Notes under the pieces: model-generated | The model's input: the letters and a program-made list of their open reading frames with translations, nothing else | Databases searched by the model: none | What the model was told of the DNA's origin: nothing | Made by a program: the position numbers and the translations under genes | Shown here: positions 34,487 through 43,636 of the stretch, in pieces | How positions within the stretch are numbered: position 1 is the stretch's first letter | How the letters are laid out: each line of letters starts with the position of its first letter | Source of the DNA: JAGQWW01 sp041392845 | GTDB lineage: Bacteria; Bacteroidota; Bacteroidia; Chitinophagales; Saprospiraceae | Direction: 5' to 3' | Assembly: GCA_041392845.1 (NCBI GenBank) | Contig: JAWKLG010000008.1 | Span: 62,001-126,000 of the forward strand | Length of the DNA stretch: 64,000 bases

Positions 34487-37087
34487 ATGAAGATCAACAA
34501 GCTTACTAAACTTTTCCTTTCTTTTTTCGCGGTATTAATTCTTAGTCTCCCTTCCAGGGCTGGCATTATCCCGGTTACCAGTGTTACCGACAATGTTACA
34601 GGCTCGCTTAGATTCGCAGTAGATGCTGCTGTATCAGGAGATACCATCACATTTTCAAACTTAATTGACGGGACGCCGGTAGTGATTGCCGGGCTTGCAG
34701 TTGAGATTGATAAATCTTTGACTTTGATGGGTAATGATACCACCAATACCATTTTGACAGGTGCATCCTTAAACTCAATTTTAAAAATTAGTGGCGGAGC
34801 AGATGTCATCATTTCAGGTATAAACTTTCGAGGCGGATTATCTGCTGCTTCCGGAGGTGCTATTGAAGTAGAAAATGGAAACCTTTCACTTAGCAGTTGT
34901 AGTTTCATTGGAAACCAAGCTGCTGTTTCCGGAGGTGCCATTGCCATCGACAATGGTAATCTAAGTATAGACAATAGTTCCTTTTCAGAAAACCTTGCAT
35001 TGGGAGCCATGGCCACCAATGGCGGTGGAGCAATCGTAAACCTTGGAGCAAATGTTGATATCTCAGAAACCGATTTTCACTTAAATACTGCAACCGGTGC
35101 TGCCGGTAGTGGTGGAGCAATTTTAAACCTCAACGGTGGTGAACTCATCATCTCAGGAGGAAACTTCACGGAAAATTCATCCATCAGGGCCGGAGGTGCT
35201 ATTGAAGATAACTCCGGCGAATTTGGTGGCGTAACCATTTCAGGTGCCACCATGACCGGAAATTCTACCGGGGCTAGTCCTGGTAATGGTGGAGCCATCC
35301 ACATTACCGGTGAAGGAAACATCAGCATCTCCGGTGGCATCTATTCTGAAAATACTGCATCTGCTGAAGGTGGAGCACTTTGGAATGGAACGGGAACCAT
35401 GGAATTGAATGGCGTAACCATTGACAATAATACCGCCGCAGGTGCTGAAGCAGACCAAGGTGGAGGTGGTGTCTTCAATGCTGGAGGTACACTCACCATA
35501 ACAAACAACACGATGATTACCAACAACCAGGCTTCCGGAACTTCCGGATCCGGTGGTGGTATCCTGACTGACGTTGGTGGATCTTTGAATGTAGAAAATT
35601 CTACCATTTCATTCAACACTGCAAACCGTGCAGGTGGTGGGATTGAAGACGTATCAGGTGCTGCAAATCTCAGTTCAATTACCAACGTAAGATTTGAAGG
35701 AAATTCAACAGGTTCCAATCCGGGTAATGGTGGTGCTATCCACATTACCGGAAATGGTAATTTGGAAATCTCAGGTGGTACTGTTTTAAACAATACTGCC
35801 GCTCTTGAAGGTGGCGGACTATTGAACGGTACAGGAACCATGACCATAAGTGGTGTTTCCATCAATGCAAACACTGCAAGTGGAGCAGATGCTACCAACG
35901 GCGGAGGTGGTGTCTTCAATGCAGGAGGAACTGTAAACATTATGAGTGGTACCGTTATTGATGCCAATGTTGCTGATGGCACTGCCGGAAGCGGCGGTGG
36001 TATTTTCAATGATGTTGGAGGTACCTTAAATATAGACGGTGTAGAGATTACTAACAATATAAGTAATCGTGCAGGTGGAGGTATTGAAGATGTCTCTGGT
36101 GCTGCAACTGTAGTTAGTATTACCAATACAACCATATTTAGAAATAATACCGGTTCTGCACCCGGAAATGGAGGTGGACTTCATGTTACTGGTGATGGAG
36201 AAGTTCAAATATCCAACTCTCTTGTTTCAGAAAATATGGCCGCTGCAGAAGGTGGTGGATTATGGAACGGCGCAGGATTAATGGTAGTTGACAGTGTAAA
36301 ATTCATCTCCAATGGCGCTGCCGGAAATGCTGCAGACCAGGGAGGAGGAGCAATTTATAACCTCTCAGGAAACCTTCAGGTAAAAGGTGGTTCAAGTTTT
36401 TCTTTAAACCAAGCTTCCGGTACATCAGGAAGTGGTGGTGCCATTTTGAACGATGTCGGAGGTACATTATCGGTAGAAAAGTCTTTATTCATGGCCAACA
36501 CTTCTGTTAGAGCAGGTGGTGCTATAGAAGATGTTTCAGGTAGCCAAAGTATAACTGCAATTACTGACGTAACTTTTGATTCTAATACGACAGGAAGAAA
36601 CCCAGGCAACGGTGGTGCTATCCATATCACCGGAGATGGAACAATTAATATAACTGGTGGACTTGCAACGAAAAATTATGCAGGTGCGGAAGGTGGTGCC
36701 TTTTGGAATGGTACGGGAACCATGACCATCAACGGTGGAATTATCTCAGAAAATACTGCCAATGGTTTCGATCCGAATCAAGGTGGTGGTGGATTATTCA
36801 ATGCCGGTGGAACTTTGATAGTAAATGGCATGACCGAAATAACGGGCAATATCGCTGATGGAACCTCGGGTTCAGGTGGCGGTATTTTAAACGATGCCGG
36901 TGGTATTCTAACCATCAATGGAGCAATAATTGAAGGAAACTCTGCTGTAAGAGCAGGAGGTGGAATAGAAGATGTTTCAGGCGACTTATCCATTGTTACT
37001 ATTAATGATGTACGTTTTGAAACAAATTCTGCCGCATCTAATCCCGAAATGGTGGCGCCATTCATATTTCAGGAAATGGAGACATGA
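34487..37087 (+). CDS. Giant right-handed beta-helix surface protein, N-terminal part
   Basis: 866 residues until a frame break near 37046. Signal peptide (about 1-26, SLPSRA). Then dense Gly/Asn beta-helix coils with GG[AG]I, EGGxxWNGTGTM, GGGVFNAGGTL, SGSGGGILNDVGGTL and RAGGGIEDVSG motifs, five coils per 147-residue super-repeat, as in polymorphic outer membrane/choice-of-anchor Q proteins. The last residues (EMVAPFIFQEMET) are out of frame: one G is missing after AATCCC compared with every other repeat. Correcting three indels (37046, 37190-37195, 37311) fuses it to the frame ending at 39000, giving about 1503 residues. Confidence 0.85.
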   Translation: MKINKLTKLFLSFFAVLILSLPSRAGIIPVTSVTDNVTGSLRFAVDAAVSGDTITFSNLIDGTPVVIAGLAVEIDKSLTLMGNDTTNTILTGASLNSILKISGGADVIISGINFRGGLSAASGGAIEVENGNLSLSSCSFIGNQAAVSGGAIAIDNGNLSIDNSSFSENLALGAMATNGGGAIVNLGANVDISETDFHLNTATGAAGSGGAILNLNGGELIISGGNFTENSSIRAGGAIEDNSGEFGGVTISGATMTGNSTGASPGNGGAIHITGEGNISISGGIYSENTASAEGGALWNGTGTMELNGVTIDNNTAAGAEADQGGGGVFNAGGTLTITNNTMITNNQASGTSGSGGGILTDVGGSLNVENSTISFNTANRAGGGIEDVSGAANLSSITNVRFEGNSTGSNPGNGGAIHITGNGNLEISGGTVLNNTAALEGGGLLNGTGTMTISGVSINANTASGADATNGGGGVFNAGGTVNIMSGTVIDANVADGTAGSGGGIFNDVGGTLNIDGVEITNNISNRAGGGIEDVSGAATVVSITNTTIFRNNTGSAPGNGGGLHVTGDGEVQISNSLVSENMAAAEGGGLWNGAGLMVVDSVKFISNGAAGNAADQGGGAIYNLSGNLQVKGGSSFSLNQASGTSGSGGAILNDVGGTLSVEKSLFMANTSVRAGGAIEDVSGSQSITAITDVTFDSNTTGRNPGNGGAIHITGDGTINITGGLATKNYAGAEGGAFWNGTGTMTINGGIISENTANGFDPNQGGGGLFNAGGTLIVNGMTEITGNIADGTSGSGGGILNDAGGILTINGAIIEGNSAVRAGGGIEDVSGDLSIVTINDVRFETNSAASNPEMVAPFIFQEMET

Positions 37088-38258
37088 ACATCAATGGCGG
37101 TTCTGCAGTGTCAAATACTGCAGCTGCAGAAGGTGGCGCCTTTTGGAATGGTACGGGAGTTATGACTGTTTCCGGAGTAAGCATTTCAGAAAAAACATCG
37201 CAAGTGGAAATGCTGCTGACCAGGGTGGCGGTGGATTGTTCAATGCGGGTGGAACTTTGATCGTAAACAATTCTACGGAAATCAAATCCAACATGGCCAA
37301 TGGAACTTCCAGGTTCCGGAGGTGGTATCTTAAATGATGTCGGAGGAACACTTACCTTAGATAATATTTTTATTGAAGGTAATACTGCCAACCGTGCAGG
37401 TGGAGGATTAGAAGATGTGTCTGGTAATGCAACAGTTGTTACCTTGACAGAAGTAAGTCTTACTTCTAACAATGCAGGAACCAATCCAGGAAATGGTGGT
37501 GGAGTGCATATTTCCGGCGATGGAAATATTGAAATCACTGGCGGAATAGTTTCGAATAACATGGCAATAGAAGGCGGTGGACTTTGGAACAATATAGGAT
37601 CCATGATGGTAAGCGATGTTTATTTCGAAGCAAACATCGCAAATGGTAATGATCCGGATCAGGGTGGGGGAGCTATCTATAACAATGGCGGTGCCCTTGC
37701 AGTAGATTCAGCTTCCTATTTCACGGCCAATGTTGCTGCCGGAATCTCAGGTAGCGGAGGAGCGATATTCAATAATACTGACGGAACTGTTGATATTCGC
37801 AATACAACTTTTGTATCCAACGAATCCAACAGAGCAGGAGGTGCTATTGAAGATGCTTCCGGAGTAATTATGGCCTTACAAATTGACTCTTGCTTGTTTG
37901 AATTGAATGATGCTGGAGATAATCCGGGAAACGGTGGTGCTATCCACATGACAGGAATGGGAGACATCTCAGTTTCTAATTCTTATTTCGATAGCAATAT
38001 CGCCGGCGGTACAGGTGGTGCCCTTTGGAATGGTGCCGGAGTAATGACTGTTGAAGCAACCGGAATAATTGACAACGTAGCTGGTACCGGTGCAGGTGGA
38101 ATTTATAATACGACCGGTGAAGTAAACGTCATGAATAGCACAATATCCAGAAATATGGTTTCAACTGTAAGCGGTATTGGTGGCGGAATCACCAATTTAC
38201 CTGATGGAACCGTTACCGTAACAAGTTCAACCATTTCCGAAAATACTTCCTTCAAATC
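34853..38258 (+). repeat. Eight tandem 441-nt super-repeats in the beta-helix gene
   Basis: The first codon of the GGAIHIT-type motif lies at 34853, 35288, 35729, 36170, 36611, 37051, 37495 and 37933. The spacing is exactly 441 nt in three consecutive units; 440 and 444 flank the broken region, and 435 and 438 occur at the ends (whole codons lost). The last unit is truncated. Confidence 0.93.
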
Positions 38259-39000
38259 AGGTGGTGCCATTTATAATGAAGGTACGCTGGAAGTAATGAA
38301 CAGTACGCTGTACAACAACCAGTCTGATACATTGTCCGGGGGTATAATGCAGGTAGGAAGTACCGCAAGTATAAATCTAACCGGTAGCATAGTTGCCGGA
38401 AATAGTTCTGCCAGTGGTTTTGGAGATGCTGACCTTGAAGGTTCTGTTATGGGTGGCGGTTATAATTTAATTGGAATTGACCATCTAAACTTGTTTGGTT
38501 CTAACAATACCAATATCACAGGAACCTTGAATAGTCCTGTTGACCCAATGCTTGACACACTTACCAACAATGGTGGATTTACCAGAACACATTCCATCAT
38601 TTGTGGAAGTCCTGCTTACAATGCAGGTGATCCAAATGACAATTCTCCTGACCAGAGAGGCCTGGCCGTTTTTGGTATGAGAAGAGACATTGGATCTTTT
38701 GAATATCAGGATACTTGTGCAACTATTTCTACAACTGAACCTGCGACGAGAATTGAAATTGAAAACATTTATCCAAATCCTGTAAAAAATCAAATGATTA
38801 TTGATTTGGGTATTCTAGCCAATAATGAAGAATTTGACTGGACTATAATAGAATTATCCAGTGGAACAATAAAAATGGCTGGTCAGACTCGTGCCAACAG
38901 ATTGAACCTTAATGTATCCAATCTGGCAGGTGGAAGTTATGCTATCGAATTCAGAAATTCAGAAAAGATAGGTATTAAACGCTTTATTATTATTGAATAA
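37300..39000 (+). CDS. Giant right-handed beta-helix surface protein, C-terminal part with T9SS domain
   Basis: 566 residues in the frame restored after the third indel (37311). Continues the coils (GGGILNDVGGTL, RAGGGLEDVSG) to about residue 400, then the choice-of-anchor Q/POMP end (NLIGIDHL, PVDPMLDTLTNNGGFTRTH, SPAYNAGDPN, DQRGLAVFGMRRDIGSFEY) and a type A T9SS sorting domain (IYPNPVKNQMI...GGSYAIEF). The piece between 37088 and 37299 is coded in two other frames. As a whole it should be an exported, surface-attached adhesin or matrix protein; its binding partner is unknown. Confidence 0.85.
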   Translation: MELPGSGGGILNDVGGTLTLDNIFIEGNTANRAGGGLEDVSGNATVVTLTEVSLTSNNAGTNPGNGGGVHISGDGNIEITGGIVSNNMAIEGGGLWNNIGSMMVSDVYFEANIANGNDPDQGGGAIYNNGGALAVDSASYFTANVAAGISGSGGAIFNNTDGTVDIRNTTFVSNESNRAGGAIEDASGVIMALQIDSCLFELNDAGDNPGNGGAIHMTGMGDISVSNSYFDSNIAGGTGGALWNGAGVMTVEATGIIDNVAGTGAGGIYNTTGEVNVMNSTISRNMVSTVSGIGGGITNLPDGTVTVTSSTISENTSFKSGGAIYNEGTLEVMNSTLYNNQSDTLSGGIMQVGSTASINLTGSIVAGNSSASGFGDADLEGSVMGGGYNLIGIDHLNLFGSNNTNITGTLNSPVDPMLDTLTNNGGFTRTHSIICGSPAYNAGDPNDNSPDQRGLAVFGMRRDIGSFEYQDTCATISTTEPATRIEIENIYPNPVKNQMIIDLGILANNEEFDWTIIELSSGTIKMAGQTRANRLNLNVSNLAGGSYAIEFRNSEKIGIKRFIIIE

Positions 39001-39019
39001 TTTGATTGATTTATGATAG

Positions 39020-39052
39020 AAAAGGCTGCCTCAGCAATTGAGGCAGCCTTTT
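39020..39052. terminator. Bidirectional hairpin terminator
   Basis: 14-bp stem (39020-39033 with 39039-39052), core GGCTGCCTCA/TGAGGCAGCC, A-rich on the left and T-rich on the right, between convergent genes. Confidence 0.92.
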
Positions 39053-39057
39053 ATTTT

Positions 39058-39612
39058 TTATCCGGCATTATCGTAGGCTTTTCTCAACCATTCAATAACC
39101 TCTTTATCCAATTCTGTTATCTCTGAAACATTAATTTTATGACTGCACATAGCATTTGCTGCAGTTATCTCTTCCAATTTCCCTTTTCCTGGTTCTCCTT
39201 TTAAATTTATGCCGATTTCAAATCGAGTTTTTGTGGCTGGTGTTAGCATGGCAAATTGCTTTTTCCTTCTAACGCTCACATATTTCCTTTTAGGAGAAAA
39301 CTCGACATCGCTTCCAAAAGCCTCAATTTCCTTTCTTAGTTTTTCATAAAACGGAAGCAGGTTTTCTTTTCCCTGGTATTGTTCATCAATTAAATCCCCT
39401 TTGTTCTCAACTGAGCCGGCATCTGCTTCACGGGCCTTCATCGAGACCAGGTTTGCATAACCATGCGTAAACTCATGTTCAGATTTTAGAAATTTGAGAA
39501 TGTCTCCATGCTTTTCAAACCCTTTTGTTTTTACAATTTTGATCCATTCTTCCAGCGATTTCCCTGTTTTGATTTTCAGGTTTTGAATCATGGTGTTTCC
39601 TGCATCATCCAT
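39058..39612 (-). CDS. DUF4287 + DUF5655 protein
   Basis: 184 residues in two known uncharacterised domains. N-terminal DUF4287 (about 1-65: NLKIKTGKSLEEWIKIV, KHGDILKFLKSEHEFTHGYANL) and C-terminal DUF5655 (about 80-182: FYEKLRKEIEAFG, KYVSVRRKKQFAML, RFEIGINLKG, SHKINVSEITELDKEVIEWLRKAY). DUF5655 has a fold related to nucleic-acid transport/DUF91-like proteins, but no activity is known. Met8 is an alternative start. Confidence 0.9.
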   Translation of the reverse strand: MDDAGNTMIQNLKIKTGKSLEEWIKIVKTKGFEKHGDILKFLKSEHEFTHGYANLVSMKAREADAGSVENKGDLIDEQYQGKENLLPFYEKLRKEIEAFGSDVEFSPKRKYVSVRRKKQFAMLTPATKTRFEIGINLKGEPGKGKLEEITAANAMCSHKINVSEITELDKEVIEWLRKAYDNAG

Positions 39613-39653
39613 ATTTTCTATTTTTTAAAATTCAGGTAATGCCCAAAAATAGA

Positions 39654-39680
39654 AAAGGCTCCCCAAATAGGGGAGCCTTT
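39654..39680 (-). terminator. Hairpin terminator after the RRM gene
   Basis: Perfect 11-bp stem AAAGGCTCCCC (39654-39664) with GGGGAGCCTTT (39670-39680), loop of five bases; TTCTATTTTT follows in the minus direction, 33 bases past the RRM stop. Confidence 0.9.
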
Positions 39681-39712
39681 ATATCATAAAAACTTAGGCC
39701 GAAGCCATGTTT

Positions 39713-40030
39713 TTAGTATCTTCTTCCTCCGCCGCCACCGCCGTAGCCGCCGCGTCCGCCACCACCAAATCCGCCTCTGTCACGGTTCTCTCTTGGCTCA
39801 GCTTTTTTAACTACGATGGTTCTGCCATCCAATTCCTGATCGTTTAAGTTTGAGATTGCTTCTCTAGCTTCGTCATCGTTAGGCATTTCAACGAAACCGA
39901 AACCTTTAGAACGACCGGTAAATTTATCCATAATGATTTTTACAGATTCTACTTCACCGAATCTTTCAAATGCGTTTTGCAATTCTGACTCGTTGGTGTC
40001 AAAATTTAGCTTTGCTACAAAAATGTTCAT
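39713..40030 (-). CDS. RRM RNA-binding protein with Gly-rich tail
   Basis: 105 residues from the Met at 40030. One RNA recognition motif with RNP2 IFVAKLNF (3-10) and RNP1 KGFGFVEM (42-49), followed by an Arg/Gly tail (86-105). Such small RRM proteins in Bacteroidota are global RNA chaperones, often cold-induced. The frame is open 23 codons further upstream, but that stretch is hydrophobic, unlike any RRM N-terminus, and lies in the leader of a transcript that seems to start near 40138. Confidence 0.95.
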   Translation of the reverse strand: MNIFVAKLNFDTNESELQNAFERFGEVESVKIIMDKFTGRSKGFGFVEMPNDDEAREAISNLNDQELDGRTIVVKKAEPRENRDRGGFGGGGRGGYGGGGGGRRY

Positions 40031-40538
40031 CAATAAAAAATTAAAAAGAAAAAAATGCGAGTACTTAAAGGAAGGCAGGATAAGAGAACTAAAAAACAAG
40101 AAAACTTAATTGCGAGTCCAAATAAATAACTCAATTACCCTGCAAAATTACAAATTTTCCTGATACATTCCTAAATTATTATTTTTCAAGACGTTTTAAT
40201 TAATTATTTAATATCATTTTTTGAAATATACTTTGTAAAAAGGAATCAACTCACCACCAAAACTTTCATGCTTAAATACTTTCCAAAGTGCATGAATTAT
40301 TACTGCTTTATGATTCTTAGAACCCGATCCTCACATTTTCTAAGAATTAATATGACCATTATCACAAAGTAAACCATTTAACATCTTGAACTTTGAATGT
40401 TTGTAAATGGCCCTCTTGAAATATTAATCAACAATACTTTTTATTTTTTTTTAATTTTTCAGCAATAAAATTTCATACTATTTTTATTTTGCACGCTCAA
40501 AAAATAAGAGTAAACCTCTAGGTTAAACGAAGCAACAC
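40031..40538. other. 508-base AT-rich divergent non-coding region
   Basis: Left third: leader (about 100 nt) and -7 box of the RRM gene. The rest (40150-40538) is very AT-rich with no reading frame or clear hairpin; it contains the control region of the LytTR gene, for which I find only a box one base short of consensus (TATTTTG near 40488). Confidence 0.4.
40143..40150 (-). promoter_or_regulatory. -7 box (TAATTTTG) of the RRM gene
   Basis: Exact TAnnTTTG on the minus strand, 113 bases before the ATG at 40030, implying a long leader of roughly 100 nt. Confidence 0.5.
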
Positions 40539-40868
40539 ATGACTGTAGACAAGTTCCTGTTTATTAGAGAAAAAACGACAGTATATAAAGTCGAACTAAA
40601 CGAAATCAAACACATCAAGTCTGAAGGAAATTATTGTTACATTGAAACCAATGAAAAGTCCTTTCAAATAAAGATTTCGCTTGGAAAACTACTGGAATCT
40701 CTGCCCGGGCCGAATTTTATACAGGTGAATCGAAATTTTATTATTCCTATAAACAGAATTGAAAAAATCAATTTAACAGAAGGCTTGATTTTACTCGAAA
40801 ATGAAAGTATCTCTATAGGAGGCAGATATAAAGAAACCCTGTTGAATGCCATGCAAATTTTACCTTAG
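40539..40868 (+). CDS. Stand-alone LytTR DNA-binding protein
   Basis: 109 residues consisting only of a LytTR domain: FLFIREKTTVYKVELNEIKHIKSEGNYCYIETN, then LGKLLESLPGPNFIQVNRNFIIPINRIEKI and a last strand IGGRYKETLL. It lacks a receiver or sensor domain, so it is a DNA-binding regulator whose signal input is not evident. A full LytS/LytTR two-component pair is 1 kb downstream. The stop is seven bases from the stop of the convergent DUF5694 gene. Confidence 0.92.
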   Translation: MTVDKFLFIREKTTVYKVELNEIKHIKSEGNYCYIETNEKSFQIKISLGKLLESLPGPNFIQVNRNFIIPINRIEKINLTEGLILLENESISIGGRYKETLLNAMQILP

Positions 40869-40875
40869 TTCGCCT

Positions 40876-41739
40876 TTAGAGCTCGTTAAATTTTATAAGC
40901 TCATATTGAGGTGTACATTGAAACAGGTGCTTCAATATTTCTACATGGCCTGCACCAAAAATGACCAAAATCCTATCATCCGGAGAAGTAGTTATTTTTT
41001 GAATATTTCTTAAAATTCTAAGATTTCTATTGTACCAGTAAAGGACCAGGGCATCTGCACCCTCATAGTCACCATTCTTAAAATCTCCATTTAAATAAGC
41101 TCCAAAACCACGATCCAATACTTTGTCTGAATTCATAAATTTAAAATAGTCAAGTAAGGTATTTTCCAAGGTCAACTTATCATCCAACTCGCGGAATTTC
41201 TTGTATCGTTTGCTTATTTTATCATTGCTTTTATAATCATAATCTTCAAAGATTTCATCCAAATATGGACGAATCGCAAGAGAGTCTTTTGAATAATATA
41301 AATCATTGGAAACAGACCCTGCATCTACACCATAAATGGTATCCAATTTGAATCTTTCCATCAGTCGAAATCCAATTTGTCTTGATTCTGATCTTTTCAA
41401 AGGGCTACTTCCTTCCTGCCATTCTTCAAATTCTCGCATTAAATATCCTGTATTCCTTCCGGTTTCAACTGCAATTTTTGTCGGTTTAAATTTTGCGATA
41501 TACTCCACCAATTCTTCAACTTCTTTCTGCCTTTTTTCCGAAAGGATATCTACCTGATCTTCTTTGGCAACTTTGTGCGCATCTAAATTGTAATAAGCAA
41601 AATGAAAAGACCCGACCAAAAGAACCTTAGGCAGTTGATTATCGCCTATTAAAATTTCATCAGGGTCCGGAAAATTCCCTTGAGAATGAAGGAACAACGG
41701 CAGTGCAGCAAGCAAAATAAAGGCAACAAAATTTTTCAT
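40876..41739 (-). CDS. DUF5694 (TraB/ChaN-like) exported protein
   Basis: 287 residues. Signal peptide (1-19, ending LHSQ). The fold is of the TraB/PrgY-ChaN group: KVLLVGSFHFAYYN with a His at the active site, KPTKIAVETGR, and the C-terminal VIFGAGHVEIL with the GxGH motif. These motifs suggest a metal-dependent peptidase-like or haem-binding role; DUF5694 members are not characterised. A TAAGTTTG box lies upstream at 41768. Confidence 0.87.
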   Translation of the reverse strand: MKNFVAFILLAALPLFLHSQGNFPDPDEILIGDNQLPKVLLVGSFHFAYYNLDAHKVAKEDQVDILSEKRQKEVEELVEYIAKFKPTKIAVETGRNTGYLMREFEEWQEGSSPLKRSESRQIGFRLMERFKLDTIYGVDAGSVSNDLYYSKDSLAIRPYLDEIFEDYDYKSNDKISKRYKKFRELDDKLTLENTLLDYFKFMNSDKVLDRGFGAYLNGDFKNGDYEGADALVLYWYNRNLRILRNIQKITTSPDDRILVIFGAGHVEILKHLFQCTPQYELIKFNEL

Positions 41740-41767
41740 GAGTTTTTGATTTTGGTAAATGAATACC

Positions 41768-41775
41768 CAAACTTA
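41768..41775 (-). promoter_or_regulatory. -7 box (TAAGTTTG) of the DUF5694 gene
   Basis: Exact TAnnTTTG on the minus strand, 28 bases before the ATG at 41739; no convincing -33 element. Confidence 0.5.
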
Positions 41776-41915
41776 TTGGCTTCATTTCGCTTTAAATGGT
41801 AGAATCTTCAAACCTGTGCATTGTATCTTCAAGGAAGGAAAATGGTTTGCAGATAAAATCAACCTGTTTGCAGATTCTCAGGTTTTGAACGTGCAATTTT
41901 TGATAATTTTCGCAA

Positions 41916-42938
41916 ATGATGAAGCAGCCGAAATACATATTATATGCGATAATCCTTTTCATGCTCCTGTTTGGAATCTCTCTGGTCCAGGAAAACATTT
42001 TTACAGCAGATTTTGATTGGACAAGGATTTTTCACAGGTATTTATTTAGCCAGGCTTTATATGTATTAGTCACCTTAGAACTGACCAATCGGCTTTTTAA
42101 AAGATATTACCCTCAGAAAAAAATCCTGGAATTAACTTTTGGAATTTTAGGATTGATCGTCTTCTTCATCTTATTCAGGTACTTTTTGGAAGAATGGTTG
42201 TATAAATTAATTTTTGGAAAGGGGAATTACATCAACGCTACCTTCACTTATTACTTTCGGGACAACATCCTGTATGCCATTAATTACATCACACTGGGGT
42301 TCCTGGTATTTCTTTTTGACAACAACTGGCAGATCCAGCAAAGGCTGTGGGAATTACAGGTGAGGAATAAGGATGCTGAACTAAAATTTTTAAAATCACA
42401 GGTAAATCCACATTTCCTTTTCAATACTTTGAACAATGTTTACACACTAGTTTATGAAAAATCGGATAAGGCTCCGGAAGCTTACCTCAAAATGACTGAG
42501 TTAACCCGATATATGCTTTATGAGAAGGAAGACCTTGTTCCAATTACAGAAGAAATTGACCACCTAAAGAATTACATTAATTTACAGCAATTGCGGTTTG
42601 AAAAAGAAATTGCCCTGGATTTGATTTTTGAATTGGGAAAAGATATTCCATTAATTCCTCCCTATACACTCATTACATTAGCTGAAAATATTTTTAAACA
42701 TGGAGAAGTATCAGATTTTAAAAACAAGGCAATAATTAGCATCAAAGAATCTGATAACCAGCTAACAATAAATACCGCCAACAAAATCAAGAAGCAATTA
42801 AAAGATGAGCAAGGAGGCGTTGGACTTGCAAATATCAGGACCCGAATTGCCTTGCTTTTTCCAAATAAACATACTTTTAAAACGAAAATTGAAGGAGACC
42901 TTTTTCATCTTGAAATCAGGTTAAACCTACAAGACTGA
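41916..42938 (+). CDS. LytS-family sensor histidine kinase
   Basis: 340 residues. Four membrane helices in the first 135 residues, a short coiled segment, then a His_kinase (PF06580-type) domain: KSQVNPHFLFNTLNN with the phospho-accepting His166, and an ATPase region with ENIFKHGE (N box) and GGVGLANIRTRI (G box). There is no separate periplasmic sensor domain, so the membrane part itself is the likely sensor. Four bases separate it from its LytTR response regulator. Confidence 0.94.
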   Translation: MMKQPKYILYAIILFMLLFGISLVQENIFTADFDWTRIFHRYLFSQALYVLVTLELTNRLFKRYYPQKKILELTFGILGLIVFFILFRYFLEEWLYKLIFGKGNYINATFTYYFRDNILYAINYITLGFLVFLFDNNWQIQQRLWELQVRNKDAELKFLKSQVNPHFLFNTLNNVYTLVYEKSDKAPEAYLKMTELTRYMLYEKEDLVPITEEIDHLKNYINLQQLRFEKEIALDLIFELGKDIPLIPPYTLITLAENIFKHGEVSDFKNKAIISIKESDNQLTINTANKIKKQLKDEQGGVGLANIRTRIALLFPNKHTFKTKIEGDLFHLEIRLNLQD

Positions 42939-42942
42939 ATTT

Positions 42943-43635
42943 ATGAATTGTGTGATCCTGGATGATGAGCCATTGGCCATTAGGTTGTTGAAAGATTATG
43001 TTGAAAAAACAGAGGGATTGGAAATTCTGCTTGGCACCACTGATCCCTTTCAAGTTATTGATACCGTGAAAGCCGGAAAGGCAGATTTACTTTTCCTGGA
43101 TATTCAAATGCCTGAATTATCAGGCCTGCAAATCATGAAAATCCTCGAAAATGACGTTGCCATCATAGTAACTTCCGCTTATGAACAATATGCCATTAAA
43201 GGCTTTGAACATAATGTAAAGGATTACCTCTTAAAACCTGTTTCTTATGAGCGGTTTTTAAGGGCCATTGAAAAAGTTTCTCCTTTAAAATCAGAAAGAA
43301 CTATTGAACCCTTTTCTGAACCCAAACATATTTTTGTTAAATCAGAATACAAATTAATCCGGCTGGATTTAGATGAAATCCTACGGTTTGAAAGTGACCG
43401 GGATTATATTACCATTTTTACAGAAAAAGAAAAAATTTTAACCTTACAAAGCCTGTCAGAATGGGAACAAACACTGCCAGCTTCTAAATTCAGTAGAATT
43501 CACAGAAGTCATATCATCAACCTTGAAAAAATCGAGTCAATTGAAAACAATAGGGTCGTAATCAAAGGAATATATCTCCCGATAGGAGAAACATTTAAGG
43601 CTGATTTTTATAAAAAAATCGGACACCAGGCCTGA
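42943..43635 (+). CDS. LytTR-family response regulator
   Basis: 230 residues. Receiver domain 1-120 with Asp7/Asp8, phospho-acceptor Asp53 in LFLDIQMP, Thr77 and Lys98-Pro99; LytTR DNA-binding domain about 125-228 (IFVKSEYKLIRLDLDEILRFES, FSRIHRSHIINLEKIESI, LPIGETFKADF). Forms a two-component system with the kinase just upstream; targets unknown. One base separates its stop from that of the next, convergent gene. Confidence 0.95.
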   Translation: MNCVILDDEPLAIRLLKDYVEKTEGLEILLGTTDPFQVIDTVKAGKADLLFLDIQMPELSGLQIMKILENDVAIIVTSAYEQYAIKGFEHNVKDYLLKPVSYERFLRAIEKVSPLKSERTIEPFSEPKHIFVKSEYKLIRLDLDEILRFESDRDYITIFTEKEKILTLQSLSEWEQTLPASKFSRIHRSHIINLEKIESIENNRVVIKGIYLPIGETFKADFYKKIGHQA

Positions 43636-43636
43636 T

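Noticed and set aside
34483..37604. Several long minus-strand open frames (60 to 264 codons) opposite the beta-helix gene
   Set aside because: They are shadows of the Gly/Asn-rich repeat: translations are Pro/Ser/Ala-rich, recur with the repeat period and lack any family features.
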